Shown here: one piece after another, positions 19,038 through 27,956 of the stretch | How the letters are laid out: each line of letters opens with the position of its first letter | How positions within the stretch are numbered: the first letter of the stretch is position 1 | From: Biformimicrobium ophioploci | GTDB taxonomy: Bacteria > Pseudomonadota > Gammaproteobacteria > Pseudomonadales > Cellvibrionaceae | Direction of reading: 5' to 3' | DNA length: 64,000 nucleotides | Assembly (NCBI RefSeq): GCF_030270605.1 | Contig: NZ_BSYJ01000002.1 | Coordinates: 248,001-312,000, forward strand | The notes under the pieces: model-generated | Database searches by the model: none | Seen by the model: only the letters and a program-made list of their open reading frames with translations | What the model was told of the DNA's origin: nothing | Made by a program: the position numbers and the translations under genes

Positions 19038-19883
19038 ATGTCAGGGGCCGTATCCATGGTTGGGGCACACTTTAACCGTCACACCGTTTTCAAGCTGTTC
19101 AAGTACGCAATCTATTTGCTGCTTTCCTACAACGTATACGGCTTTTTTGTCGACGAGCACGCTGCGGCGCTGCAGCTCTACCCGGAAGGGGTACCGGCAG
19201 GTGAGCTGATCACCAAGTACCGTTCCACCATCGATACCCTGGCCTGGGTTGTACTGCTGCTGGTTTTCGAACTGGAAACCTATGTGCTGTCCGACGAGCG
19301 TATTACCGGCTGGGTCAAGGCGGCCCTGAACACCGTGTCCGCAATCTGCTACGCCTTTATCGTGTATGCGTTCCTCGGTTATGTCGGTGAACTGCGTTAC
19401 CTGTCCGACCTTGCACCGCTGGCAGGCTCTGCCTGTGACCTGGTGGCGCAAGGTGGCTGGAGTGTATTCGAGGGGCTGGACGAGTACAGTGCCCTGACCG
19501 CGCAGAATTGCGGCCAATTCGCCGAGGGTGCGCTGCGTATCCAGGGTGAAGAGGCGATCGGAACCGCCGAGGTGTTCCGGGATGCGCAGCTGCTGGCCTG
19601 GGTGGATGTGATCAATGCGGGCGTGTGGCTGCTGATCGTTGCGATCCTGGCGTTTGAGGTATGGTCACAGCTGGCCCACCACCGCCCGGAACTGGACAAG
19701 CGCTTCGGTCACCCGGTCAAGGCAATCCTTTACCTGACCCTGCTGGGCTGCGCGGTTTACTGGGGCTTCGAGGGCAGCTTTCTGGATTTCTGGGATGCGT
19801 TCCTGTGGCTGGTGGCCTTCTTCTTCATCGAGATGAATATCTTTGAGTGGCAGGAAGAGTCCAAGGAAGCGCTGGTCGATTGA
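19038..19883 (+). CDS. Uncharacterised multi-pass membrane protein
   Basis: I do not recognise this 281-residue protein. It has about six hydrophobic segments: residues 20-40 (LFKYAIYLLLSYNVYGFFV), 70-85 (TLAWVVLLLVFELETYVL), 95-117 (VSAICYAFIVYAFLGYVGEL), 195-215 (WVDVINAGVWLLIVAILAF), 233-250 and 255-272 (DAFLWLVAFFFIEMNIFEW). A polar loop with two cysteines (about 131 and 157) lies between the third and fourth. Acidic residues within helices (LVFELETY, FFIEMNIFEW) recall voltage-sensor or ion-conducting proteins, but that is only an impression. It occupies the place where nit and tldD follow yhdP in Pseudomonas. A GGGAA site precedes ATG 19038. Confidence 0.75.
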   Translation: MSGAVSMVGAHFNRHTVFKLFKYAIYLLLSYNVYGFFVDEHAAALQLYPEGVPAGELITKYRSTIDTLAWVVLLLVFELETYVLSDERITGWVKAALNTVSAICYAFIVYAFLGYVGELRYLSDLAPLAGSACDLVAQGGWSVFEGLDEYSALTAQNCGQFAEGALRIQGEEAIGTAEVFRDAQLLAWVDVINAGVWLLIVAILAFEVWSQLAHHRPELDKRFGHPVKAILYLTLLGCAVYWGFEGSFLDFWDAFLWLVAFFFIEMNIFEWQEESKEALVD

Positions 19884-19909
19884 TCCCTGATCGCGCCGCT
19901 GCCACGGAA

Positions 19910-19986
19910 GTTCATTTCAAAAACGCATGAATACATCCCTGTAGCTCCTGCGCGCCGTCCATGGCGCGCAAGGTTTTGAAATGAAC
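19910..19986 (-). repeat. Dispersed 75-83 bp repeat, copy C
   Basis: Read on the minus strand it has outer arms GTTCATTTCAAAA and TTTTGAAATGAAC, a central hairpin GCGCGCC-ATGGAC-GGCGCGC and the core GGAGCTACAGGGATGTATTC. It belongs to the TTTCAAAA subgroup with copy D. It begins 27 bases after the stop of the preceding membrane protein and ends 45 bases before the darP stop. Confidence 0.88.
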
Positions 19987-20030
19987 TGTCCGTAGCGCCG
20001 GCTGATATCTAGGTAGCTTCAGGCGTTTTT

Positions 20031-20555
20031 TTAAGATTCTTCTTCCATCAACAGGTCGCGGATAAACCGGAACAGCTTGCGCTGCGCCGCCGGCGGCTTC
20101 TCCTGCGAAATCTCCTTCTGTGACTCGCGCAACAACTGGCGCAACTGCTGCCGGTCAGCCTGTGGGTATTCGTCCAGGAATTGCCCAAGCGCGTTGCTGT
20201 CGTTCAGCAGCTTCTCGCGCCACGCCTCGGCGCTGTGATCCCAGCGCACATATTTGCGGTCCTTGTCCTTGATCTTCTCCAGTGCGGCGTGAATCTCCTC
20301 GCTGTCCTCGGAGCGCATCAGCTTGCCGATAAACTGCATCTGGCGGCGCTTGGCCTCGCGCGACTTGATCCGGTTCCAGGTAGCCAGCGCCTCTTCCAGT
20401 TGTGCGCTTTTCGGGATGGTGGCCAGCTGCTGCTTGTTCAGCTGCGCCAGCTCCGCACCCAGCTCCTGCAGGGCGGTCATTTCTTTCTTGACCTGGGTCT
20501 TGCTCTTGGGCTCGTCCTCGTCGAACTCGCCGTAATCGTCGGGAAAATCGATCAT
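20031..20555 (-). CDS. darP: Ribosome biogenesis factor DarP (YjgA)
   Basis: A 174-residue DUF615 protein. E. coli DarP/YjgA binds late 50S precursors and promotes maturation of the peptidyl-transferase centre. The sequence has the family's helical, charged character: SKTQVKKEMTALQELGAELA, ATWNRIKSREAKRRQMQFIGKLMR and ending KLFRFIRDLLMEEES. The acidic N-terminus (DFPDDYGEFDEDEP) is also common. It is a single gene; in Pseudomonas it lies beside tldD and pmbA, which are absent here. Confidence 0.93.
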   Translation of the reverse strand: MIDFPDDYGEFDEDEPKSKTQVKKEMTALQELGAELAQLNKQQLATIPKSAQLEEALATWNRIKSREAKRRQMQFIGKLMRSEDSEEIHAALEKIKDKDRKYVRWDHSAEAWREKLLNDSNALGQFLDEYPQADRQQLRQLLRESQKEISQEKPPAAQRKLFRFIRDLLMEEES

Positions 20556-20635
20556 GTCTGATTCTTTGTTTAAGCGTATTTCGGGTAACGGTTCAGGAAA
20601 ATGGGGTCGGCGGCCGCAGCTCCATAAAAAATGGA

Positions 20636-22003
20636 TTACATATAAAAATAGGTCGCGAGGCCGAGAAAGGACAGGAAGCCCACCACATCCGTGACGGTGG
20701 TGAGGGCAACACCGCCGGCCAGGGCCGGGTCTATACGCATCGCTTTCAGGAATACCGGCAGCACCGCGCCGGCAAAGGCGGCGGTCAACAGGTTGATGAT
20801 CATGGCGGCGGCGATGATAAAGGCGATGGTAATGTCATTGAACCACCAGGCCACGATGGCGCCGATCACGGTTGCCCAGATTAGCGAATTCAGCATCGAC
20901 GAGCCCAGCTCGCGACTCAGCAGCCAGCTCAGGTTGTTGCGCCCGATCTGGCCGAGTGCCATGCCGCGGATCACCACGGTCAGGGTCTGGCTGCCCGCCA
21001 CGCCACCCATGCTGGCGACGATCGGCATCAGTACCGCGAGTGCCACCACCTTGTCGATGGTTTCCTGGAACTGGCCGATGACAAACGAGGCCAGCAGGGC
21101 GGTCATCAGGTTGATACCCAGCCACACCGCGCGGCGTGGCGCGGCGCGCATTACCGGCGCGAAGGTATCCTCTTCCTCGTCGAGGCCGGCCAGGCTCATC
21201 AGTGAGTGATCCGCGTCCTCGCGGATGACGTCCACCACGTCATCGATGGTGATACGGCCGAGCAGGTGGCCACCGGCATCCACCACCGGGGCGGAAACCC
21301 AGTCGTACTTGGCAAACAGGCGCGCGACGTCGGTGTCCGACATGTCCGCCGGAATCGGTTCAATATCCGTCTGCATCAGCTCCCGCACCGTTGCGCCAGG
21401 GTTGCCCGTAAGCAGGCGCTTGATCGGCAGCAGGCCGATGAACTCGTCCTTGCGGTTGACCACCGTGAGCGCATCGAGTGAATCCGGCAGGTCTTCGTGC
21501 CGGCGCAGGTAACGCAATACGGTATCCAAGGTGAGGTTGGGGCGCACCGAAATCACATCGGTGTTCATCAGGCCGCCGGCGGTGTCCTCGTCGTAGGCAA
21601 GGACGCCTTCGACCCGCGCACGGTCCGTGTCCGACATGGCAGACAGTACTTCCGCCATGACCCGATCGGGCAGCTGCTGCAGGATGTCGGCCACGTCATC
21701 CGGATCCAGGCCCTCAACCAGCGACACCATGGTCTCGGTGTCCATGCCTTCGAGGATCTGCGCCTGTACCTCGTCCGAGAGCTCCTGCAGAACCTCGCCA
21801 TCGACGTCTTCGTCGATCAGGCTCCACAGTACGCGACGGATATGGGGCGGCGAGGACTCAACCAGGTGCGCGATGCTCTGCGGGCTGAGCGTGCGCAGCA
21901 TGTGGTGGACCTGCTGGCTGGTGCCGCTGTCCAGCGCCGTTACCAGCTGCCTGAGCTGGGTCTGGGTACGGGAGCTGTTTTCAGCCTGGGACGAGTGCGG
22001 CAC
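20636..22003 (-). CDS. mgtE: Magnesium transporter MgtE
   Basis: MgtE, 455 residues, is a Mg2+ channel gated by intracellular Mg2+. The layout is standard: an N-terminal superhelical domain (about 20-130), paired CBS domains (about 135-255, with LMNTDVISVRP and ITIDDVVDVIREDADHSLM), a linker helix, and five membrane helices. The membrane part contains PIVASMGGVAGSQTLTVVIRGMALG and ends in the pore-forming ALTTVTDVVGFLSFLGLA with its conserved Asp. It is followed on the minus strand by darP and preceded by ptsO 82 bases away. Confidence 0.95.
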   Translation of the reverse strand: MPHSSQAENSSRTQTQLRQLVTALDSGTSQQVHHMLRTLSPQSIAHLVESSPPHIRRVLWSLIDEDVDGEVLQELSDEVQAQILEGMDTETMVSLVEGLDPDDVADILQQLPDRVMAEVLSAMSDTDRARVEGVLAYDEDTAGGLMNTDVISVRPNLTLDTVLRYLRRHEDLPDSLDALTVVNRKDEFIGLLPIKRLLTGNPGATVRELMQTDIEPIPADMSDTDVARLFAKYDWVSAPVVDAGGHLLGRITIDDVVDVIREDADHSLMSLAGLDEEEDTFAPVMRAAPRRAVWLGINLMTALLASFVIGQFQETIDKVVALAVLMPIVASMGGVAGSQTLTVVIRGMALGQIGRNNLSWLLSRELGSSMLNSLIWATVIGAIVAWWFNDITIAFIIAAAMIINLLTAAFAGAVLPVFLKAMRIDPALAGGVALTTVTDVVGFLSFLGLATYFYM

Positions 22004-22085
22004 GATGGTCCTCTCTGGAGGGGGCGTTAAAAGGATAGCCGCAAATTATACCGGCCCCGGCGCAAAATGCATTGCACAGTCGCGC

Positions 22086-22355
22086 CTAGCACTCCTCGCC
22101 GAAGCGATCCTCCACCAACGCTTGCAGTGCTTCCAGTGCATCATCGGCATCGTCGCCCTCGGCCTGGATCTTGATTTCCGTACCCTTGCCGGCCGCCAGC
22201 AGCATAAGGGACATCACGCTCTTGGCATCCACCGTCTTGCCATCGCAGAGGATATTGATCTGCGCACCGTAGCGCCCGGCAAGCTTCGCCATTTTGGCGG
22301 CGGCGCGGGCGTGCAGGCCGAGCTTGTTGCAGATGGTGAGGCTGGTACTTGGCAT
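22086..22355 (-). CDS. ptsO: Phosphocarrier protein NPr (nitrogen PTS)
   Basis: An 89-residue HPr-like protein with the phosphorylatable His15 in NKLGLHARAAAK. It receives phosphate from EI-Ntr (PtsP) and passes it to PtsN, 1 kb away on the same strand, in the regulatory nitrogen PTS. The second helix stretch DAKSVMSLMLLAAGKGTEI is typical. Context (rpoN-hpf-ptsN-rapZ-ptsO) shows it is NPr and not sugar-PTS HPr. It starts 28 bases after rapZ. Confidence 0.95.
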   Translation of the reverse strand: MPSTSLTICNKLGLHARAAAKMAKLAGRYGAQINILCDGKTVDAKSVMSLMLLAAGKGTEIKIQAEGDDADDALEALQALVEDRFGEEC

Positions 22356-22383
22356 GGTTGTGACTGCTGGAGTTGGGGGCTTC

Positions 22384-23253
22384 CTAGTGTTCGGCCTGTT
22401 CGCGGTGCTTCACCTGCACATCCGGGAACTGATCCTTGAAAAATTCCGCCAGTCGCTCGGCGACAAATACCGAGCGGTGGCGTCCACCGGTGCAGCCAAT
22501 GCCGATGCAGGTATAGCTGCGGTTACTGTTCTGGTAGCGCGGCAGCCAGCGTTTCAGGTAGGTGGCGATATCGTCGAGCATTTCCGTGGTTTCCGGCTGC
22601 GCCAGCAGGAATTCGGCCACCTCGGAATCGGCGCCGGTCTTGCTGCGCAGTTCGGGCATCCAGTAGGGGTTGGGCAGGCAGCGGCAGTCAAACACCAGGT
22701 CCGCATCCAGCGGCACGCCGTGCTTGAAACCGAAAGACTGGAACAGTACTGCCATGCCGGGGGCCTCGTGGCCGACAACACGGTTTTTGATTTGCTCGCG
22801 CAGCTGGTGCAGGCTCAGGCCGCTGGTATCGATCACCAGGTCCGCCAGTGCGGCAATGGGTGCCAGCAGGTCCTTTTCCCGTTCCAGCGCTTCGCTCAGG
22901 TGGGTGTTTTCGTCCGTGAGGGGGTGTTTGCGCCGGGTCTCGCTGAAGCGGCGGATCAGGGTGGGCGCGCGCGCATCCAGGTAGATGACGTCACACTGCA
23001 CACCGGACCCACGCAGTTTTTCAATGACTTCGGGGGCCTGCTTCAGGTCCGACCAGGGGTTGCGTACATCGATGCCCAGTGCGAGGCGGGCATTGCCGGA
23101 GCCTTCATTGGCGCTTCGTGCCACCTTGCCAACCAGTTCTGGCAGCAGGCTCGCTGGCAGGTTGTCGATACAGTTAAAGCCGACGTCCTCGAGCAGCTGC
23201 AATGCCGAGCTTTTTCCGGAACCGGACCGACCGCTAATGATCACGAGCCGCAT
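22384..23253 (-). CDS. rapZ: RNase adapter protein RapZ
   Basis: RapZ, 289 residues, is an ATPase-like RNA-binding adapter; in E. coli it delivers small RNA GlmZ to RNase E and so controls glucosamine-6-phosphate synthase. The Walker A motif GRSGSGKSSAL is at the N-terminus. The RNA-binding C-terminal domain shows YTCIGIGCTGGRHRSVF. The frame opens further upstream, but ATG 23253 gives the usual beginning MRLVIISGRSG and has GGGGG about nine bases before it. The gene lies between ptsN and ptsO. Whether a GlmZ-like RNA exists in this organism is unknown. Confidence 0.95.
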   Translation of the reverse strand: MRLVIISGRSGSGKSSALQLLEDVGFNCIDNLPASLLPELVGKVARSANEGSGNARLALGIDVRNPWSDLKQAPEVIEKLRGSGVQCDVIYLDARAPTLIRRFSETRRKHPLTDENTHLSEALEREKDLLAPIAALADLVIDTSGLSLHQLREQIKNRVVGHEAPGMAVLFQSFGFKHGVPLDADLVFDCRCLPNPYWMPELRSKTGADSEVAEFLLAQPETTEMLDDIATYLKRWLPRYQNSNRSYTCIGIGCTGGRHRSVFVAERLAEFFKDQFPDVQVKHREQAEH

Positions 23254-23360
23254 GGCGACTGCCCCCTTGTGCACCCTGATAATAAATGTCCGGGTTCAAG
23301 CCCGGTTTCTATGTGTTCACTGTACCAAAAAGGCGCGGCGTATCGGAATTAAATCGCGAT

Positions 23361-23822
23361 TCAAGCAGCCTGGCTCTGCGGCTGCAGAGCGCTAAGTAAC
23401 TGTTCGCTGGTGTGGGCGGCGCGCAGCTTGGCGCGTACTTCCTCGGACTGCAGGCGCTCGGCAATTTCAGCCAGCAGGTTCAGGTGGGCCTGGTCTTCGC
23501 CTTCGGGCACAGCCAGCAGGAATACGATATCCACCGGGCGCCGGTCGATCGCGCCGAAGTCTGCCGGGGTTTCAGTGGTGCAGAGGGCGGCAATCACTTT
23601 TTCACTGCCGGGTATACGGCAGTGCGGGATGGCGACACCTTCGCCAATACCGGTCGAGCCGAGCTTTTCCCGAGCGACCAGGTGCTGGAACAGGTCGTCG
23701 GCATCCAGGTCTGGATGGATTTCGGTGACGGCCTGCGCTAGGTTCTGGAGAATTCTTTTTTTACTGCTGCCCGCCAGGCCGGGGAGGCACAGGCGGGCAT
23801 CGACGACGTCATTCAGTGACAT
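23361..23822 (-). CDS. ptsN: Nitrogen regulatory PTS enzyme IIA (PtsN)
   Basis: PtsN, 153 residues, is the terminal phosphoacceptor of the nitrogen PTS; in other bacteria it controls K+ transport and links carbon with nitrogen status. The active-site His67 lies in GEGVAIPHCRI, and the following DIVFLLAVPEGEDQAHLNLLAEIAERL is the standard fold. It sits 54 bases after hpf and 107 bases before rapZ. Confidence 0.95.
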   Translation of the reverse strand: MSLNDVVDARLCLPGLAGSSKKRILQNLAQAVTEIHPDLDADDLFQHLVAREKLGSTGIGEGVAIPHCRIPGSEKVIAALCTTETPADFGAIDRRPVDIVFLLAVPEGEDQAHLNLLAEIAERLQSEEVRAKLRAAHTSEQLLSALQPQSQAA

Positions 23823-23876
23823 TGGTTAGTGATGGTTACTGATAATTGTTGGTTGTACGTTTAAAGTCGCGTGCGG

Positions 23877-24167
23877 CTAGCGATGGGCCGAGCGCTTTTC
23901 CTTGTATTTGAGCAGTTGCCTGTCCAGCTTGTCCGTCAGCGAGTCGATCGCGGCATACAGATTCTCCGACTCGGAATTGGCGAAGAAGTCCTGGCCCGTG
24001 ACATGGACGGTGGCTTCAGCTTTCTGGATTAACTTGTCGACGGAGAGTATGACATTGGTACTCGTGATGCGGTCGTGGTGGCGGCTGAGTTTTTCAAGTT
24101 TTTGATTGCAGTAGTCGCGAATGGCCGGGGTGACGTCTACGTGGTGACCGCTAATGCTGATTTGCAT
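23877..24167 (-). CDS. hpf: Ribosome hibernation promoting factor HPF (short form)
   Basis: A 96-residue HPF/YfiA family protein, which binds the 30S A and P sites in stationary phase and helps form inactive 100S ribosomes. Family features are MQISISGHHVDVTPAIRDYC, KLEKLSRHHDRI, and ENLYAAIDSLTDKLDRQLLKYKEK. The frame extends upstream, but ATG 24167 has a strong AGGAG site and the correct N-terminus. The length marks the short form, which normally acts together with RMF. It lies directly after rpoN, as in E. coli. Confidence 0.95.
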   Translation of the reverse strand: MQISISGHHVDVTPAIRDYCNQKLEKLSRHHDRITSTNVILSVDKLIQKAEATVHVTGQDFFANSESENLYAAIDSLTDKLDRQLLKYKEKRSAHR

Positions 24168-24389
24168 CGATAGCTCCTCTCTGGACGAATGTTCCGATTT
24201 GAACGATGTTCCCAAGGCGGATGCCGGCTGTACCGATGGCGCGCCGGGCGCGCCGCGAGAAACCCGTTTATAGGTAGAGGATACACTCAATTGCCGCCGC
24301 ATGGTCGGCAAAGCGGAGGAATTTGCCGCTGATCCCGGCGGCCTTCCTTGACTCCCTGTTCATTTGACCTTTTCCCGCGGATGTCGCCG

Positions 24390-25877
24390 TCAGACCAGGC
24401 GCTTGCGCTCGCTGGAAGAGGGGATATTCATGGATTCACGGTACTTGGCGACCGTGCGCCGCGCGACCTTGATGCCTTTTCCGTCCAGCATCTGCGTGAT
24501 CTTGTTGTCGCTGAGCGGCTTGCGCGGCGTTTCCGCTTCAATCAGCTTGCGGATCATGGCGCGGATCGCCGTTGAGGAGGCATCCTCGCCGGTGTCGGTG
24601 CCGACGTGGCTGGAGAAAAAATACTTGAGTTCGAAAATACCCTGCGGGGTCATCATGTACTTCTGCGTAGTCACGCGTGAGATGGTCGACTCGTGCATGC
24701 CGATGGCCTCCGCCACATCCGCCAACACCATCGGTTTCATCGACTCGGGGCCGTGCTCGAAAAACTCGCGCTGTTTCTCGATGATGCTGCTCGCCACCTT
24801 GAGCAGGGTTTCATTGCGACTCTGCAGGCTTTTCAGGAACCAGCGCGCCTCCTGCAGGTTGTCGCGCAGGTAGTTATTGTCACTGGAGTTGTCGGCGCGC
24901 CGGATCAGTGAGGCGTATTCATTGTTAATGCGCAGGCGCGGCGTTGTCTCCGGGTTCAGTTCCACCACCCAGCGATCCTCGTGCCGGCTGACGATTACGT
25001 CCGGCACCACATACTGTGCTTCCTCCTGCTCGATGGCATCGCCGGGGCGCGGATTGAGGGTCTGGATCAGCTTCAGTACTTCACCCAGCTCCGGTTCCTT
25101 GAGCCGCATGCGCCGCATCAGGGTGCGGAAATCACGGTTGCCGAGCAGGGCCATGTGGCGGCCGATGATCGTGCGCGCCTCCTGCAGCCAGGGGGTGCCG
25201 GCGGGTAGCTGGCGCAATTGCAGCATCAGGCACTCGGCCAGGTCGCAGGCCCCGACGCCAGCGGGGTCGAACTGCTGGATGGTAGTGAGTACGGCATGCG
25301 CCTCGTCTTCCTCGACATCGTCCATACCCTCGATGATTTCTGCCAGTGGCATGCACAGCAGGCCGGACGGGGCGATGGCATCGATGATCGCGGTGCCAAT
25401 GGCCTTGTCTGCGTCCGAGAGGGCGGTGAGGTTCAATTGCCAGGCGAGATGTTGCTGCAGGCTTTCCGGTGCGCTGTTGAAATGTTCAAAGCCGAGGCTG
25501 TCGTCGGCGGGCGCGCTGGGGGCGGAACTGCTGGGGCTGCTGCTATAGACATCGTCCCACTGCGTGTCCACCGGCAGCTCATTGGGGATGTCCTGGTTCC
25601 AGTCATCCGCTGTCGACTGGTCTTCTACGTCTTTGCGCGAATCGCTGTTCTGGTCCGGGGACGCAGGCTCCTGTGTTGAGAGCTCGCGGGGAGAGGGTTC
25701 TTCCTGCTCAGCGATGCCGCTGTCGGCCTCGCTTTCGAGCATGGGGTTCGAGTCGAGGGCCTGCTGGATTTCCTGCTGCAGGTCGAGCGTGGACAACTGC
25801 AGGAGGCGAATTGCCTGCTGCAACTGCGGCGTCATCGTGAGATGCGTGCCCAGTTTTAGTTGTAAGGACTGCTTCAT
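24390..25877 (-). CDS. rpoN: RNA polymerase sigma-54 factor
   Basis: RpoN, 495 residues, directs RNA polymerase to -24/-12 promoters that need an enhancer-binding ATPase. Region I is clear ([27 protein letters not shown]). An acidic, Ser-rich region II follows (about 50-120). The core-binding and HTH domains precede the RpoN box [10 protein letters not shown] near the C-terminus, which reads the -24 element. The start MKQSLQLKL is unambiguous. It lies between lptB and hpf. A candidate -24/-12 promoter stands about 155 bases upstream, suggesting autoregulation. Confidence 0.97.
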   Translation of the reverse strand: MKQSLQLKLGTHLTMTPQLQQAIRLLQLSTLDLQQEIQQALDSNPMLESEADSGIAEQEEPSPRELSTQEPASPDQNSDSRKDVEDQSTADDWNQDIPNELPVDTQWDDVYSSSPSSSAPSAPADDSLGFEHFNSAPESLQQHLAWQLNLTALSDADKAIGTAIIDAIAPSGLLCMPLAEIIEGMDDVEEDEAHAVLTTIQQFDPAGVGACDLAECLMLQLRQLPAGTPWLQEARTIIGRHMALLGNRDFRTLMRRMRLKEPELGEVLKLIQTLNPRPGDAIEQEEAQYVVPDVIVSRHEDRWVVELNPETTPRLRINNEYASLIRRADNSSDNNYLRDNLQEARWFLKSLQSRNETLLKVASSIIEKQREFFEHGPESMKPMVLADVAEAIGMHESTISRVTTQKYMMTPQGIFELKYFFSSHVGTDTGEDASSTAIRAMIRKLIEAETPRKPLSDNKITQMLDGKGIKVARRTVAKYRESMNIPSSSERKRLV

Positions 25878-26041
25878 ACAGCGAACAACACCCTGCCACC
25901 CGAATGCGTTGGAAAAAGTTCGTGACGCCGGGCGCGGATCTGGGCCGATATTGTTGTTGTTTTGCTGGCCGCAAGCGGTACGCCTGTTTGAGTGGCGCCA
26001 GAGCGACCTTGGCAGACTACTCTGGCGTGGCGGGATTTACA

Positions 26042-26057
26042 AGCAATAATTGTGCCT
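26042..26057 (-). promoter_or_regulatory. Candidate sigma-54 (-24/-12) promoter upstream of rpoN
   Basis: On the minus strand the sequence is AGGCACAATTATTGCT. Compared with the sigma-54 consensus TGGCACG-N4-TTGCW, it has GGCAC at -24 and TTGCT at -12 with exact spacing. The expected transcript start is near 26031, in the lptB-rpoN gap, giving a leader of roughly 150 bases. No enhancer-binding site was identified. Confidence 0.5.
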
Positions 26058-26091
26058 GTTCTGTACCTCGACTGTGCCTGTGCTATCGCAG

Positions 26092-26817
26092 TCAGATGGT
26101 GAACTCTTCGCCCAGATAGACTTCGCGCACCTGCGCGTTGGCGACGATTTCTGCCGGGGAACCGGACGCGATAATGCGTCCCTCGCTGACGATAAATGCG
26201 GTCTCGCAGATGCTCAGGGTCTCGCGCACATTGTGGTCCGTAATCAGTACGCCGATACCGCGCTGGCTCAGGTGGCTGACGATGTGTTTGATATCGTTCA
26301 CGGAAATGGGGTCGACACCGGCGAAGGGTTCGTCCAGCAGCACGAAGGCCGGGTCCGTCGCGAGCGCGCGCGCAATCTCGACGCGGCGGCGCTCGCCTCC
26401 GGAAAGCGCCATGCCAAGGCTGTCGCGGATATGCTGGATGTGGAATTCGTCCAGCAGGTTTTCAAGGATCTGGTTGCGCTGTGCGCGGTCGAGGTCCTTG
26501 CGGGTTTCCAGGATGGCCATGATATTGTCTGCCACCGACAGGCGCCGGAACACGGAGGCTTCCTGCGGCAGGTAGCCGATTCCCTTGCGCGCGCGGCCGT
26601 GCATGGACAGGTGGGTGATGTCGTCCTCATCGATGGCGACGTTACCGGCATCGGCGCGCACCAGCCCGGCGATCATATAGAAGCAGGTGGTCTTGCCGGC
26701 ACCGTTGGGGCCGAGTAGTCCGACAATCTGCCCGCTGCTGACTTGAAGGGATACGTCCTTGACGACTTTGCGCTTCTTGTACTGCTTGGCGAGGTTCAGC
26801 GCTTTAAGGGTTGGCAT
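26092..26817 (-). CDS. lptB: LPS export ABC transporter ATPase LptB
   Basis: LptB, 241 residues, is the cytoplasmic ATPase that powers LPS extraction by LptB2FGC. ABC motifs are complete: Walker [11 protein letters not shown]-loop [12 protein letters not shown], signature [15 protein letters not shown], Walker [14 protein letters not shown] and the switch His in [11 protein letters not shown]. The N-terminus [20 protein letters not shown] is typical. It is transcribed after lptA, with a 24-base gap. LptF and LptG are not in the window. Confidence 0.97.
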   Translation of the reverse strand: MPTLKALNLAKQYKKRKVVKDVSLQVSSGQIVGLLGPNGAGKTTCFYMIAGLVRADAGNVAIDEDDITHLSMHGRARKGIGYLPQEASVFRRLSVADNIMAILETRKDLDRAQRNQILENLLDEFHIQHIRDSLGMALSGGERRRVEIARALATDPAFVLLDEPFAGVDPISVNDIKHIVSHLSQRGIGVLITDHNVRETLSICETAFIVSEGRIIASGSPAEIVANAQVREVYLGEEFTI

Positions 26818-26841
26818 ACAATCCGGTCCGGAAAACAGGCC

Positions 26842-27405
26842 TTACTGGCCTTTCTTCTTGCTGTTATTGTTTTTCTGGTTGGCGGGTTTTTCCGGTTGCC
26901 AGATCATTTCGACGCCGCTCTGCTCGCCCTTCTGATTGCCCTGGGCCTTCATCTGCTCGCCGCTCATGTCGTATTCGATTTTTTCCGCTGCAAGGGTATT
27001 GCCGTCGCGATCCACAAACGCCTCGCCACTGAGGTTCAGCATGTCGGAGCGGATGGTGAACTCGATGCGACGTGCATGCGCCTTCACCAGTCCCTCGCTG
27101 GCACTGACCTTCTGCTCGAAACGTGCCGGTTTGCCGATGGCCACCACGCGTGACAGTTCGCCTTTTTCATTGCCGTACACTTCAACCCGGTCGGCACTGA
27201 TCTTCAGGGAGCCCTGGGAGATTTCCACATTGCCGCTGTACACGGACAGGTTCTTGCTGCGATCCGCCTCGAGGTGTTCGGACTTGACCTTGATGGGCTG
27301 GTCGCGATCACCAGGCAGGGCCTGCAGGGCGGGTGCCGCCAGCGCCAGCAGCAGGCTGGCAGTCAGGCCGAGCGACTTATTCAGGGGTGCCTTGGCGGGT
27401 CTCAT
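26842..27405 (-). CDS. lptA: LPS transport periplasmic protein LptA
   Basis: LptA, 187 residues, forms the periplasmic bridge that carries LPS from LptC to LptDE. A signal peptide (LGLTASLLLALAAPALQA) precedes the OstA-type beta-jellyroll: PIKVKSEHLEADRSKNLSVYSGNVEISQGSL and ERVEVYG-like strands. The C-terminal tail is Lys/Asn/Gln-rich (KPANQKNNNSKKKGQ). The start lies 29 bases inside the end of lptC, so the two are translationally coupled. Confidence 0.93.
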   Translation of the reverse strand: MRPAKAPLNKSLGLTASLLLALAAPALQALPGDRDQPIKVKSEHLEADRSKNLSVYSGNVEISQGSLKISADRVEVYGNEKGELSRVVAIGKPARFEQKVSASEGLVKAHARRIEFTIRSDMLNLSGEAFVDRDGNTLAAEKIEYDMSGEQMKAQGNQKGEQSGVEMIWQPEKPANQKNNNSKKKGQ

Positions 27406-27955
27406 AGGTACTCTCGACTTCCGAAAGGAGCTCCAGATGGTTCTTGTTGAGGTCTGCCTTCATGCCCTTGCCGGTAATCTGGCTGCCCAGGTTGCTAATG
27501 GTAACAGTTTTGTTGGTATGGGCGTATTTGTCATGCGGCTTCATCTGCAGCTCGGAAGTGCTGAGTTTTGACTCGGCCCCCGCACCGCTGCGCTCGATCA
27601 CGACATTGCCGCGGAATACCACGTTGGAGCCATTATTGGTGGCGCGCCCGGTCCTGGCGGTTACCTGCCAGCGCGGCTCGCTCTCCTCGAAGAAGATGAT
27701 TTCAGGGTTGACCAGATCGGCGCGGTCCCGGCGCGTGTACTGGAAGTAGGTCAGCTTGTCGCTGTTGAACTGGTAAGCGAGCAGGCCGTTTTTATCGAAG
27801 TGTGAAGTCTGGGCGCCGCGAATCACCAGGTCTGCAGCCTGGTTCTGCTGCTTGCGTGACGGGCGCTTTCCCCCTAGCTGATCAGGTGGGCTGTCGGCAA
27901 TCCACAGTCCCAGCGCCACCAGTAACGCAACAGCGAGCGGTATCCAGGTGCGCAC
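27377..27955 (-). CDS. lptC: LPS export protein LptC
   Basis: LptC, 192 residues, is a bitopic inner-membrane protein that receives LPS from LptB2FG and hands it to LptA. One N-terminal helix (WIPLAVALLVALGLWIADS) is followed by a periplasmic jellyroll (MLFDKNGLLAYQF-type strand, LVNPEIIFFEES, FRGNVVIERSGAGAES). It starts at GTG 27955, one base after the kdsC stop, and overlaps lptA by 29 bases. Confidence 0.92.
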   Translation of the reverse strand: MRTWIPLAVALLVALGLWIADSPPDQLGGKRPSRKQQNQAADLVIRGAQTSHFDKNGLLAYQFNSDKLTYFQYTRRDRADLVNPEIIFFEESEPRWQVTARTGRATNNGSNVVFRGNVVIERSGAGAESKLSTSELQMKPHDKYAHTNKTVTISNLGSQITGKGMKADLNKNHLELLSEVESTYETRQGTPE

Positions 27956-27956
27956 T

